Positions 26,510 to 36,183 of a stretch of 64,000 nt of DNA are shown here, one piece after another. The stretch comes from Methanobrevibacter sp. (GTDB lineage Archaea > Methanobacteriota > Methanobacteria > Methanobacteriales > Methanobacteriaceae). The stretch is from assembly GCF_017406825.1 (NCBI RefSeq), contig NZ_JAFQXT010000027.1, positions 62,001 through 126,000 of the forward strand, read 5' to 3'. The notes beneath the pieces are model-generated. The model worked only from the letters and a program-made list of their open reading frames with translations, was not told the DNA's origin and ran no database searches. The position numbers and the translations under genes were made by a program. Position 1 is the stretch's first letter; the number at the start of each line of letters is the position of its first letter.

Positions 26510-29500
26510 ATGACCTTAAACATTACCGGTGAAGGAAAAGTCATCCTTGATGCTGACAACAACAATAGAATCCTTTACGTCGGCAATGACAGCAAACTTG
26601 TTCTTAAGAATTTAATATTAATCAATGGTCTTGCTTCCGCAAGTTCTGATGAAAGTGGTGCGCTTTTAGGAAACAATGGTGATTTGACATTGATTAACTG
26701 TACCCTAGCCAATTCCACTTCACAGAAAAACGGCGGTGCAATATTCAATGCACGCAATTTAACTATTATTAATTCAACATTCGAAAACAATGTTGCTGAG
26801 AAAAACGGTGGGGCAATCTTCACTCAAAAATCAGGTGTCGGAACTCCAACATTAACCGTATCCAACTCCGTATTCAGAAACAACACCGCTAAAGGTGAAT
26901 CCAATTATGGCGGCGGAGCAGTATATGTTCAAAGTGCTGCTGACGGTGTGCTATTTGAAAATTCAATATTTGAAGACAACAAATGTTACGATTATGGTGG
27001 AGGAGCAATCGAAATTGCTCAGACAAATGTCGCTTTTATCAATAACTGTACATTCATAAACAACTCTGCTAATGGTGAAGACCATAAAACCAGATCAAAT
27101 TATGGTGGTGGAGCGATAAGCTTCAAAGGAGCATACGACAGTGCCCGTGAAACTTTAACAGTCACAAACTCCCTATTCATTGACAATTACGTTAACGAAT
27201 GTGGTGGCGGAGCAATATATGCAATGTATTCCACAGTCGATGTCCACAATTCAGTGTTAATCAATAACAATGACAAAAACGGAGTTGCAGTATACGGAAG
27301 GGATGCAGACGTTGCACCTGCAAAAATCACCGCCAACGACAATTGGTGGGGTTCAAATGATGATCCTAAATCATCCATCAACAGAGGAACCTTGACAAGA
27401 TGGGCTATCCTAACAGTTTCCAACGATACCGCAATCGCTGCTGGCGAAACAGTCAAATTGACTGTCAGCATCAACCAATACACAACCGGAAGTGAAAACG
27501 GAACATTGGCAAACACAATCAATGTCGAAAGACCTGTAACAATATACACCAATTTAGGAAATATCGAAGGAACATTGGTCAGTGGTGAATTCACAACCGA
27601 TTACCTTGTACCTGAAGGTTTGAAAATAATTTCCGCAACTGTTGACAGCGAAACTCAAGTATTATATGTAGTCACTACCAAAACAACTGTTGAAATTGAC
27701 AATATAACCGGTTTAATGGGTGACAGGTTGGAATACACAATTAAGGTAACGGCCAATGACGGCTCAATCGTAAACACAGGTGAAGTGATATTGCTCTTCG
27801 GCGATTCCTATATTACCACAATTCCTGTTTCAAACGGTGTGGCAAAAACCACTGTAATAATCAATCAGAAAACTGGCATTTACACAATTACCGCAAAATA
27901 CATTGATCCTACAGAGGAATTTGCAGACAATCAGGCAACCGCCACTTTAAATGTAACAGGCATTGACAATATTGTAACACCGGATACAATGGATAAATTC
28001 TTCAATGACGACGGCGTCGTTAAACATGATTTGCCATTTGATGAACTTATCTTCCAAGGCGAATTCAACGATTTAGGAACTCTCACAATCAACAAACGCA
28101 TTGCTGTCACAGGTGATGGCGCTTTATTCAACAACACTGCCCTTTACATAATGGGTAACGATGTTGCCGTTAAAAACATTGAATTTGTTGCAGATAAACA
28201 ATTCGATAATAATGCAGTCATCTACGTTGATGGTAAAAATGCTTTAATAGAAAACAATACAATCATCTATGATGCTCCAAATACAGATGATTCATTCGCA
28301 ATCTATCTGGACGGTGCAGACGGTGCTCAATTGATTGAGAATGACATTTTCTATGACGGCAAAGTGGGCGAAGGCATCAAGACCATGGCAATATATGCAA
28401 TTGACAGTGACAATGTGATTGTTCGTGACAATTATGTTGAAGCTTCAATCCCATCTGTAGATGTGGGCTACGGTCCTGGACCTGATTATGCACCTATGGT
28501 TTTATCTGCAGGCGTTGACTTTGAAATATGCAATAACCTAACCTTTGAGGAAAATACTCTTATCGTTGACTATAACGAATCCGCAGGATATTCAGATACC
28601 ACTTACGGATTGCTGTTTGCCGATGGCAATGACGCCAAAATCATAGGCAACGATATTGCACTCAACGGCCATGCTTATGCATACGGCGTTCAAATCAAAG
28701 GAAACAACATTGCATTTGAGGACAATTCTGTTGATGTAACATCAGATGACCATTATGCTGCCGCCATTGCTGTTCAAGCATCCACAACAGCAAACATTGA
28801 AGGAAATGATTTCACAGCTTCATCCGAAAATGTTGCATATGGTATATATGCTGACGATTGGGGAACCAAAACTTCTGATTTAACAATTAAGGACAATGTT
28901 GTCGATGTTGACTCCAATACCGCTTATGGCATGTCCATTGTAGCTAATAAAGCTGACATCAGTGATAATGAAGTTACCGCAAACGGTAATTACACTATTG
29001 CAATAGGCGTTAAAAACGCTGATGCGACAATTAAGGACAATGTCATTGTAGCCAACGGAACTAATGTCGGTGAATCTGCAGACAGTTATCCTATGGTTGA
29101 CCCTGTTGAAACCTTAGGCATTTATGCAAAAGATGCAAATGTTGATATCGAGGGAAACAACGTTTCTTCAACAAGCAAAAAGACCATTTCCCTAGACGGA
29201 TGCAATGGAACTATTGTAAACAACAAGTTGGTTGCTGACGGCGTTAAAGGAGATGCAAGCATCGCCTTGAACAACTCAGATGTTAAAGTCGATAACAACA
29301 AATCTTCTGAAGACCCAGTCACTCCAACAGAAGATGTCATAAAAGTAGTGGCAAGTAATGCAAACGTGGATTACGGATTTGGATATAAAGTTCGCGTCAC
29401 AATAAACGGCAAATCCGTTGGCGCGGGCAAAGTCGTGACTTTAAAAATAGCTGGAAAAACATTGAAAGCAAAAACAGATAAAAACGGTTATGCTACATTC

Positions 29501-29860
29501 TACCTGAAAGTAAAACCTAAAAAGTACACTGCTAAAGTAACTTACAATAAGGTTTCAAAAACTGTAAAAGTTACCGTTAAAAATGTTATCAAAGCTAAAA
29601 ACCAAAGCATCAAAAAATCAGCAAAAAGAGTAAGAGTTAAAGTAACCTTAAAAACATCTAAGAAAAAAGCGATTAAAGGTAAAAGGATTGTTCTTAAGAT
29701 TAAAGGTAAAAAAGTAACAGCAAAAACCAACAAGAAAGGTGTTGCAACCTTTAAGATTAAGAAAAGTATACTCAATAAACTTAGAGCTGGTAAAAAATAC
29801 AAATACCAAGTAATCTACGGAAAAGACACAGTTAAGAAAACTTTAAAAGTTAGAAGATAG
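26510..29860 (+). CDS. Giant adhesin-like surface protein, C-terminal part after frameshift
   Basis: 1116 residues from the first ATG in the second frame, but the open frame is continuous from 26,441, and the sequence before the ATG reads AQKGQIVILAGTYKTGDLG. There is no promoter or ribosome binding site for a separate gene. Beta-helix repeats continue with several right-handed stacks (NNRILYVGNDSKLVLKN, then repeated N-N-x-F motifs), one more NDNWWGSND motif near 27,340, and long helices of Ig-like sheets. The last 150 residues are Lys-rich Ig-like domains (AKTDKNGYATFYLKVKPKKY, AKTNKKGVATFKI) that probably anchor or bind the cell wall. Confidence 0.85.
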   Translation: MTLNITGEGKVILDADNNNRILYVGNDSKLVLKNLILINGLASASSDESGALLGNNGDLTLINCTLANSTSQKNGGAIFNARNLTIINSTFENNVAEKNGGAIFTQKSGVGTPTLTVSNSVFRNNTAKGESNYGGGAVYVQSAADGVLFENSIFEDNKCYDYGGGAIEIAQTNVAFINNCTFINNSANGEDHKTRSNYGGGAISFKGAYDSARETLTVTNSLFIDNYVNECGGGAIYAMYSTVDVHNSVLINNNDKNGVAVYGRDADVAPAKITANDNWWGSNDDPKSSINRGTLTRWAILTVSNDTAIAAGETVKLTVSINQYTTGSENGTLANTINVERPVTIYTNLGNIEGTLVSGEFTTDYLVPEGLKIISATVDSETQVLYVVTTKTTVEIDNITGLMGDRLEYTIKVTANDGSIVNTGEVILLFGDSYITTIPVSNGVAKTTVIINQKTGIYTITAKYIDPTEEFADNQATATLNVTGIDNIVTPDTMDKFFNDDGVVKHDLPFDELIFQGEFNDLGTLTINKRIAVTGDGALFNNTALYIMGNDVAVKNIEFVADKQFDNNAVIYVDGKNALIENNTIIYDAPNTDDSFAIYLDGADGAQLIENDIFYDGKVGEGIKTMAIYAIDSDNVIVRDNYVEASIPSVDVGYGPGPDYAPMVLSAGVDFEICNNLTFEENTLIVDYNESAGYSDTTYGLLFADGNDAKIIGNDIALNGHAYAYGVQIKGNNIAFEDNSVDVTSDDHYAAAIAVQASTTANIEGNDFTASSENVAYGIYADDWGTKTSDLTIKDNVVDVDSNTAYGMSIVANKADISDNEVTANGNYTIAIGVKNADATIKDNVIVANGTNVGESADSYPMVDPVETLGIYAKDANVDIEGNNVSSTSKKTISLDGCNGTIVNNKLVADGVKGDASIALNNSDVKVDNNKSSEDPVTPTEDVIKVVASNANVDYGFGYKVRVTINGKSVGAGKVVTLKIAGKTLKAKTDKNGYATFYLKVKPKKYTAKVTYNKVSKTVKVTVKNVIKAKNQSIKKSAKRVRVKVTLKTSKKKAIKGKRIVLKIKGKKVTAKTNKKGVATFKIKKSILNKLRAGKKYKYQVIYGKDTVKKTLKVRR

Positions 29861-29890
29861 GGATTATATAATCCCTATTTCTTTTTTCTT
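29857..29890 (+). terminator. Terminator of the adhesin gene
   Basis: ATAGGGATTAT (29857-29867) and ATAATCCCTAT (29868-29878) form a perfect 22-base palindrome that includes the TAG stop codon (29858-29860) and is followed by TTCTTTTTTCTTTTTTT. Confidence 0.75.
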
Positions 29891-29901
29891 TTTTTGGGGG
29901 A

Positions 29902-32900
29902 ATGAAATTGGCTAAATATCATAAAATAATCCTGATGGCATTGCTTTTGATGTTAGTAATTCCGTCATGCTACGCAATAAACGATGAAGCAAGCGACCTG
30001 AGTGAAATTGATGAAAACCAGACGGTCACTGCAATAGACAATCACGATGATACATTAACATCAAATAATGATTACTACTTCGATGCATCACTTGAAGATG
30101 ACAGCGGTGATGGATCCATTCATAATCCTTATAAATACTTGACAGCAGAAAGAATTAAGGGAAATTCCAATATTCATTTGGCAAATGGGGAATATGACCT
30201 GGATTATTCCAAATCAATCGAAATGGTGAATATTATTGGAACTGACCCGACACAAACAATAATCAGATATGACGGTGTCGGATTTACAGTTAATTCCCTT
30301 CTGACATTGACAAATGTTACATTGAGGGACATGTCAATTACTAATCTTGCAACAATCAATGCAACAAACACAATCTTCAATTTTGGCTATGGAAGTGCGC
30401 CGGATAGATATGGGAACAATTACGGAGGCGCAATATACACATCTAATACAAACGAAAACTCCAAAGTCACAATCACAAACTGCACATTCGAAAACGGATA
30501 TGCCGTATATGGAGGGGCAATATACATGGGCGCAGGTTACCTAAGCGTTTCAAATTCCCAATTCATAAACAACTATGCATATAACTTCGGAGGAGCCATT
30601 GCCTGTGAAAATACAGCCGATGTAACCATCTCCAGGTCAAAATTCATAAGATGTTACACCATTGACGATGCGGGAGGAGCGGTCTATATCAAATCATCTC
30701 CCCTTAAAATCGACCACAGTGATTTCATCAACTGTTCCGCGACATTTGGTGGAGCAATAACAACATTGAACAGTGATGTGACATTAAATTACAATAATCT
30801 ATATAACAATTCTGCAAAATGGGATGGAGGATCAGTTTATCATATGTATGGAACTTTTGCTTCCACATATGGAGTGTTCAACAATAATTCCGCAAGAAAC
30901 GGCGGAGCATTATTCATTGACAATTCTACCGATTTAGTTTTACTGTCTAATCTATTTGAAAATAACAGCGCTAAGATTCAGGCAGGTGCAATATATTCCC
31001 TTTTGAATAATCTACGTTTACCTATAAGAAATAATGCATATAAAAATAATTTTGCTCCTTTGGATAATGATTACGTTGACACAAATGATTTGAACGTCCA
31101 TCTCGGTGGAGAAAACTATACAATTTATACGGTGGAGGATATTGAAATCACCGACATTCCAAGTTATTACAGTCTAATACAGGAAGGTCTTGTAACACGG
31201 GTGAAAGACCAGCAATCCAGCGGCAACTGCTGGGCATTTACAGCAATGGCAGTTCTGGAATCCTGTCTTAAAAAGGCTACAGGAATAGAATTCGACTTGT
31301 CAGAGGAAAACATGAAAAACCTGATTGCATTATATTCAGATTACGGATGGAAAATGGACACCAACGAAGGGGGATATGATTCCATGCCGTTCGGATATTT
31401 CGCAGGTTGGCTTGGTCCTGTCGATGAAATGTCAGATTTGTTTGATGACAAGTCCGTCCTGTCCCCTGTTCTGGACAGCATATTGCATATCCAGAATATA
31501 CTGTTCCTGAAAAGGGACAATTATACGGATAATGATGCAATAAAAACTGCAATCCTGAAATACGGTGCCGTCGGTACTTCCATTTACTTTGATGACTATT
31601 ACCTGTATAATGGGTCAAATTACTATACTTGGGCATTGTATCCTTCAAATCATGCAGTTACCATCGTCGGATGGGATGATAACTATTCAAGAGACAATTT
31701 CTATTTCGGAAGCTATGCAGATGGTGACGGCGCATGGATTGTTAAAAACAGCTGGGGTCCGAATTGGGGCGATGACGGATACTTTTATGTATCCTATTAT
31801 GATGAATCATTTGCAAAACCTGGTGTTGAAGGAATCGCATATACATTTGTTTTGAATGATACAGTAAGATATGATAAGAACTATCAGTATGACATTGCAG
31901 GTAAAACTGATTATTTGCATGATAACAGGCTTGGCGTATGGTATAAGAACAAGTTTACTGCAACTGACTTTGAAATTTTGTCCGGAGTATCCACATACTT
32001 TGAAAAATTGACCAACTGGACAGTATCGGTGTATGTCAACAACGTCTTGAAATCAACCAAAAGCGGAACATCCTCTGCAGGTTATTACACATTCCATCTG
32101 GACGACATCATTCCCTTATATGAGGGCGATGTTTTTGAAATCGTATTCAATACCACAACCGATAAAATGTCAGGAGTTCCTATTTCAGAAATCGCATCAC
32201 TCAACAAGGCAATCTATTTCCCTGGAATATCTTATGTTAGCTATGACGGTGAAAATTGGGAAGACCTGTTTTATCTGTCAAAAACCTATGCTCTACATAC
32301 CTATAAATCTCAAGTGGCATGTATCAAGGCATTCACAGTGTTAGCCAGATATAACACAACCACTGCAATAGATATTGTTGGAAATAACTTTGTTGTAAGT
32401 GTTGTTGACCAATTCAATAATAGCGTTAAGAATGGCAGAATCGCTGTTGAATTTAACAACAGCACCCAAACATTTGATCTTACCGATGGGTGTGCATCAA
32501 TTCCATTCAGTTTGGCAGACGGAATCTACAATATTTCAGCCGAGTATTATTCAGATAATTATAACGGCTCAAAAGGCAATCTAAGCTTTGAAATATTGTT
32601 AAAGATCGATTTGCCTTCTTCAGCCACATATACCTTAAATTCAGATTACAGAATCATACTGCATGACCAGTTTGGAAACAGGATTGCAAACAAAAAAGTA
32701 ATTCTAAATGTCGACAATGCCGAATATGAAAAAACCAGTGACGATAACGGTGAAATATCATTCAGTATCAATTTGAATGTGGGAAACCATAAGGTTACAG
32801 TTTCAAACCCTTCCAATAATGAGAGCGTATTCCAGAATATTAGGGTGTCCGCCCGTTTAACTGATAATAGGGATATTGTCATGTATTATGGGGCGAATGA

Positions 32901-33366
32901 CTATTATAAGGTTAAAGTATATGGAGATTTTGGAAAGCCGATTTCAGGCGAATCAATTAAAATAATAATCAATGGAAAATCATATTCCGCCAAAACTGAT
33001 AAAAACGGTTTTGCATCTGTCAGATTAAACAGGTTAACTGCCAACAAATACACTGTCAGCGTTACCTATAAAGGGTTTAAGGTTTCAAATAAGATAACCG
33101 TTAAACCTACTTTGACCGCTAAAAACAAGTCAGTCAAAAAAGGAAAGACATTAACTTTCCAGGCAAAGCTGGTCAACACGAAAGGAAAGGCCCTGAAGGG
33201 CAAAAAAATTACTTTTGCAATTAAAGGTAAAAAATACAACGCCAAAACTAATAAGAGGGGTATCGCTAAAATCAGTATTAAAAAACTGAAAGTCGGCAGA
33301 TATACCATTAAATCCAGTTATGGCAGATTAAGCATTTCCAATAAAATTGTGGTTAAAAGCAAATAA
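29902..33366 (+). CDS. Adhesin-like protein with an internal papain-type cysteine peptidase
   Basis: 1154 residues. A secretion signal (MKLAKYHKIILMALLLMLVI) precedes beta-helix repeats (about residues 100-390). A C1 peptidase domain follows at about 420-640: QSSGNCWAF with Cys443, SNHAVTIVGWDD with His584 and VKNSWGPNWGDDGYF with Asn616 in papain order. Two C-terminal Ig-like domains (AKTDKNGFASVRL, AKTNKRGIAKISI) end it. The protein is probably secreted and cell-wall bound, with the peptidase exposed. Its start has a GGGGG ribosome binding site and follows the adhesin terminator. Substrates are unknown; a role in envelope remodelling or host contact is inference. Confidence 0.85.
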   Translation: MKLAKYHKIILMALLLMLVIPSCYAINDEASDLSEIDENQTVTAIDNHDDTLTSNNDYYFDASLEDDSGDGSIHNPYKYLTAERIKGNSNIHLANGEYDLDYSKSIEMVNIIGTDPTQTIIRYDGVGFTVNSLLTLTNVTLRDMSITNLATINATNTIFNFGYGSAPDRYGNNYGGAIYTSNTNENSKVTITNCTFENGYAVYGGAIYMGAGYLSVSNSQFINNYAYNFGGAIACENTADVTISRSKFIRCYTIDDAGGAVYIKSSPLKIDHSDFINCSATFGGAITTLNSDVTLNYNNLYNNSAKWDGGSVYHMYGTFASTYGVFNNNSARNGGALFIDNSTDLVLLSNLFENNSAKIQAGAIYSLLNNLRLPIRNNAYKNNFAPLDNDYVDTNDLNVHLGGENYTIYTVEDIEITDIPSYYSLIQEGLVTRVKDQQSSGNCWAFTAMAVLESCLKKATGIEFDLSEENMKNLIALYSDYGWKMDTNEGGYDSMPFGYFAGWLGPVDEMSDLFDDKSVLSPVLDSILHIQNILFLKRDNYTDNDAIKTAILKYGAVGTSIYFDDYYLYNGSNYYTWALYPSNHAVTIVGWDDNYSRDNFYFGSYADGDGAWIVKNSWGPNWGDDGYFYVSYYDESFAKPGVEGIAYTFVLNDTVRYDKNYQYDIAGKTDYLHDNRLGVWYKNKFTATDFEILSGVSTYFEKLTNWTVSVYVNNVLKSTKSGTSSAGYYTFHLDDIIPLYEGDVFEIVFNTTTDKMSGVPISEIASLNKAIYFPGISYVSYDGENWEDLFYLSKTYALHTYKSQVACIKAFTVLARYNTTTAIDIVGNNFVVSVVDQFNNSVKNGRIAVEFNNSTQTFDLTDGCASIPFSLADGIYNISAEYYSDNYNGSKGNLSFEILLKIDLPSSATYTLNSDYRIILHDQFGNRIANKKVILNVDNAEYEKTSDDNGEISFSINLNVGNHKVTVSNPSNNESVFQNIRVSARLTDNRDIVMYYGANDYYKVKVYGDFGKPISGESIKIIINGKSYSAKTDKNGFASVRLNRLTANKYTVSVTYKGFKVSNKITVKPTLTAKNKSVKKGKTLTFQAKLVNTKGKALKGKKITFAIKGKKYNAKTNKRGIAKISIKKLKVGRYTIKSSYGRLSISNKIVVKSK

Positions 33367-33400
33367 TTAAATTAATTATTTGCATACCTTTTCTTTTTTT
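33361..33400 (+). terminator. Terminator of the peptidase-adhesin gene
   Basis: AAATAATTA (33361-33369) pairs with TAATTATTT (33373-33381) around AAT, with the TAA stop (33364-33366) inside the left arm, and a T-rich run follows. Confidence 0.65.
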
Positions 33401-33721
33401 AACATTGTTCGGATTTTCAAGAGAAAGGTTCAAATCCTGAAGATATTCAGGGTAATAATAATAAGATGAGCATATTGTTGAAATAATTAAAGAAATCAAT
33501 ATGATTGTTTAAAAAAATTAATCGAATACTTTGCAAAATTATTAATTTTTTTCATTTTTCTCAATTTTCTTGTTTAATTATACAGTTTTTTAAAAATAAT
33601 ATTTTTATAGTATTAACAACCAATAATTAAATGTAGATAATAACGTTTGATGTGTATTATCTTGTTTATTTGAAATAATTAATTATTTTAATAAATGTAT
33701 AGGAAAATGGTGTGATAATAA
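33401..33721. other. Intergenic stretch, no gene
   Basis: AT-rich; no open frame of interest and no RNA gene was recognised. A GGTTCAAATCC at about 33427-33437 recalls a tRNA T-loop, but the arm does not pair and the rest of a tRNA is absent. The promoter of the downstream antiporter must lie in this stretch, most likely among the TATA-like runs at 33600-33700. Confidence 0.4.
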
Positions 33722-35458
33722 ATGAATGACAATATGAAATTAGGTTTAGTAGCCGCTGTTTCTATTATAGCCCTTTTTGTATTATCATTATGGATTACTG
33801 CCTTGCCTGAAAATTCAGATAATGCTGTTAGATTCGGTATATTAACATTATTACCGCCTCTTGTCGCTATCGGATTAGCATTCATAACAAAAGAGACAGT
33901 TTTATCTTTATTTATTGGGGTTTTCGTTGGGGAATTCATGTTGAATATTAATGATTTGAATATCATTAACACAGCAATCAATGCGTTCCTGGATTTAGGT
34001 TCACAAATCATTGCTTGTATGGCTGATCCTTGGAATGCAGGTATTATTCTTCAATGTCTGCTTATTGGAGGAGTTATCCAACTGATTACTAAAATGGGTG
34101 GAGCACAGGCTCTTGCTGATGCATTTGCAAAAAGAGCGGACACTCCAAGAAAAGCACAGCTATTCACTTGGCTTTTAGGATTATTTGTATTCTTTGATGA
34201 TTATGCAAATTCCTTAATCGTAGGTCCTATCATGAGACCTGTAATGGACAAACTTAAAGTATCTAGAGAAAAATTAGCATTTGTAGTAGATGCAACTGCG
34301 GCTCCTGTAGCTGGTATTGCAATTATTTCAACCTGGATTGGATTGGAAGTTAGTTTAATTGCAGCCGGTTTCCAATCAGTGGGAGTTAGTAACGTCACAG
34401 GATTTGGAATATTCTTGCAGACTATTCCTTACAGATTCTATAATATATTCATTCTGATATTCATTGTAATATCTGCATTGACATTATATGAATTCGGTCC
34501 AATGAAAAAAGCAGAACAAGCTGCTCGTAAAAGGAAAGAAGGAGAAGAAGTTATTGTTCCTGAAGCACCTGGTTTTGATGAAGTCAAACCTGTTGAAGGA
34601 ATCAAGCTTTCAGTATGGAATGCAATCATACCTGTTGCAACATTGATTATCGGTGCACTTATTGCATTTTACTGGAGCGGATACACCACCATCTTAGGTG
34701 GAGAAGACCAAGCTCTCATTACCTTAATGCACACTGCTCCATTATCATTCAATGGAATATTTGAAGCTTTAGCAGCTTCAGATGCATCCGTTGCATTGTT
34801 CCAGGCTGCACTTCTCGCATCTATAGTGGCTATCGTGATGGCTGTCGGCCAACACATATTGACTATTGAAGATGCAATCACCGAATGGATCGGAGGTATG
34901 AAAACCATTGTTATCACCGGCGTAATCCTGCTTCTCGCATGGTCCTTAGGAAGTGTTATCGGTGATGTCGGAACTGCCGACTATCTGGTTGGAGTTTTAG
35001 GCGGAACAATTCCAGCATGGATTGTACCTGCACTGATCTTCATTTTAGGTGCATTGATTTCATTTGCTACAGGTACAGCTTATGGTACAATGAGTATCTT
35101 AATGCCATTGGCCATTCCTTTAGGTTGGGCCGTAAGTACTGGTGATATGAACTTCACAATCGTCTGTACAAGTGGAGTATTGACCGGTGCAATTTTCGGA
35201 GACCACTGTTCACCGATTTCAGATACAACAATTCTGTCATCCATGGGTACCAGTTGTAACCATATTGACCACGTTCAAACACAAATCTACTATGCGATAT
35301 TCGTTGCGCTTGTAGCCGTATTCATTGGATACATCCCAGCAGGTTTAGGAGTACCGTTCTATATATCCCTGGTTGTCGGTATAATCGTACTCTTTGTTGG
35401 TCTTAGAATACTCGGTGAAAAAGTTGATTTTGACGAAGTTGAGGAAGCATCCTCATAA
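33722..35458 (+). CDS. NhaC-family Na+/H+ antiporter
   Basis: 578 residues with about 12-14 hydrophobic segments. LPPLVAIGLAFITKETVLSLFIGVFVGE and FVFFDDYANSLIVGPIMRP are NhaC-type motifs, the latter with the Asp pair and Asn of the ion site; GDHCSPISDTTILSS near the C-terminus is another family block. It exchanges Na+ for H+ across the membrane, which matters to methanogens that use Na+ gradients. ATG 33722 follows GGTGTGAT at normal distance. Monocistronic. Confidence 0.9.
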   Translation: MNDNMKLGLVAAVSIIALFVLSLWITALPENSDNAVRFGILTLLPPLVAIGLAFITKETVLSLFIGVFVGEFMLNINDLNIINTAINAFLDLGSQIIACMADPWNAGIILQCLLIGGVIQLITKMGGAQALADAFAKRADTPRKAQLFTWLLGLFVFFDDYANSLIVGPIMRPVMDKLKVSREKLAFVVDATAAPVAGIAIISTWIGLEVSLIAAGFQSVGVSNVTGFGIFLQTIPYRFYNIFILIFIVISALTLYEFGPMKKAEQAARKRKEGEEVIVPEAPGFDEVKPVEGIKLSVWNAIIPVATLIIGALIAFYWSGYTTILGGEDQALITLMHTAPLSFNGIFEALAASDASVALFQAALLASIVAIVMAVGQHILTIEDAITEWIGGMKTIVITGVILLLAWSLGSVIGDVGTADYLVGVLGGTIPAWIVPALIFILGALISFATGTAYGTMSILMPLAIPLGWAVSTGDMNFTIVCTSGVLTGAIFGDHCSPISDTTILSSMGTSCNHIDHVQTQIYYAIFVALVAVFIGYIPAGLGVPFYISLVVGIIVLFVGLRILGEKVDFDEVEEASS

Positions 35459-35475
35459 CTTCACTTTTTTTTATT

Positions 35476-36183
35476 TTAAAAATAGTCACAAATATCTTTA
35501 TATGTGCAGAATCTGCATAAATACTGTGGGTTTGCATCAAAGTTGCCGTTATTTATTTCATTTCTTACAAAATAGAATTTATCAATGGCTTCATCTATTT
35601 CACGGGAATGCAGAAATTTCCTTTTGTTTTCCTCATCACGCACATCAAGCAGTCTTAAACGGCCATTTCTAGTAAAGAATATTCCGACGCTTTTGACTTC
35701 CCTTTCATAAACATTTTCAACTAGAAGCTTATAGTAACACAGTTCTCTTCTGTATTTGTGAAATGAATTGGAATTGCTGGTCTTATAGTCAATAACTACC
35801 AGATTCTCATCATCATCTTCAAGGATAATGTCGCAAATCCCAGAAAAGCGATGGATTTTATCATGAAGGTATTCCTCCTGGCTGAATAGCTTGTAGTCAT
35901 TGTCAACAAACACCTCTTTGAAAAACAAGCTTAAATTATCGACGTGCTCTGAAATATCATAACCGATATCCAAATCGTCAGTGATCTTAAAAAGTTCATT
36001 CTTGATATTGACGTTATCCAGCTCATCTCCGAATCGGTCTGCAAATGTTTCGGCTACGGAATGGACGTCGCTTCCAAGAATCATGTATTTATTGGGTTCG
36101 GCTTCAATCTCATCAATATATTGAAACTTAAACTCCAGTGGACATTTCAGATATGTGTTGATTTTAGATTTAGATAGTTTCAT
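35476..36183 (-). CDS. Cas4-like PD-(D/E)XK exonuclease with Fe-S cluster
   Basis: 235 residues. The RecB/Cas4-type nuclease motifs are GSDVHSVAE (His 41 region), GICDIILE and VVIDYKTSNS with the catalytic Asp and Lys. Cysteines at 14 (KCPLEF), 223, 226 and 232 (CRFCTYKDIC) form the 4Fe-4S set that locks the fold in Cas4 and AddB-like enzymes. There is no CRISPR array or other cas gene in the window, so it is more likely a stand-alone repair nuclease. It overlaps the upstream glycosyltransferase by 4 bases, so it is coupled to it. Confidence 0.75.
   Translation of the reverse strand: MKLSKSKINTYLKCPLEFKFQYIDEIEAEPNKYMILGSDVHSVAETFADRFGDELDNVNIKNELFKITDDLDIGYDISEHVDNLSLFFKEVFVDNDYKLFSQEEYLHDKIHRFSGICDIILEDDDENLVVIDYKTSNSNSFHKYRRELCYYKLLVENVYEREVKSVGIFFTRNGRLRLLDVRDEENKRKFLHSREIDEAIDKFYFVRNEINNGNFDANPQYLCRFCTYKDICDYF

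Noticed and set aside
27187-27594. Long minus-strand open frames inside the adhesin genes
   Set aside because: They are the typical hydrophobic antisense shadows of Asn/Thr-rich repeats and have no ribosome binding sites.
33415-33445. GGTTCAAATCC resembling a tRNA T-loop in the gap after the peptidase adhesin
   Set aside because: The flanking bases do not pair as a T-arm, and no acceptor stem, anticodon arm or CCA end is present.
35476-36183. Possible cas4 gene of a CRISPR system
   Set aside because: No repeats, cas1, cas2 or effector genes appear in the window, and the gene is coupled to a glycosyltransferase.
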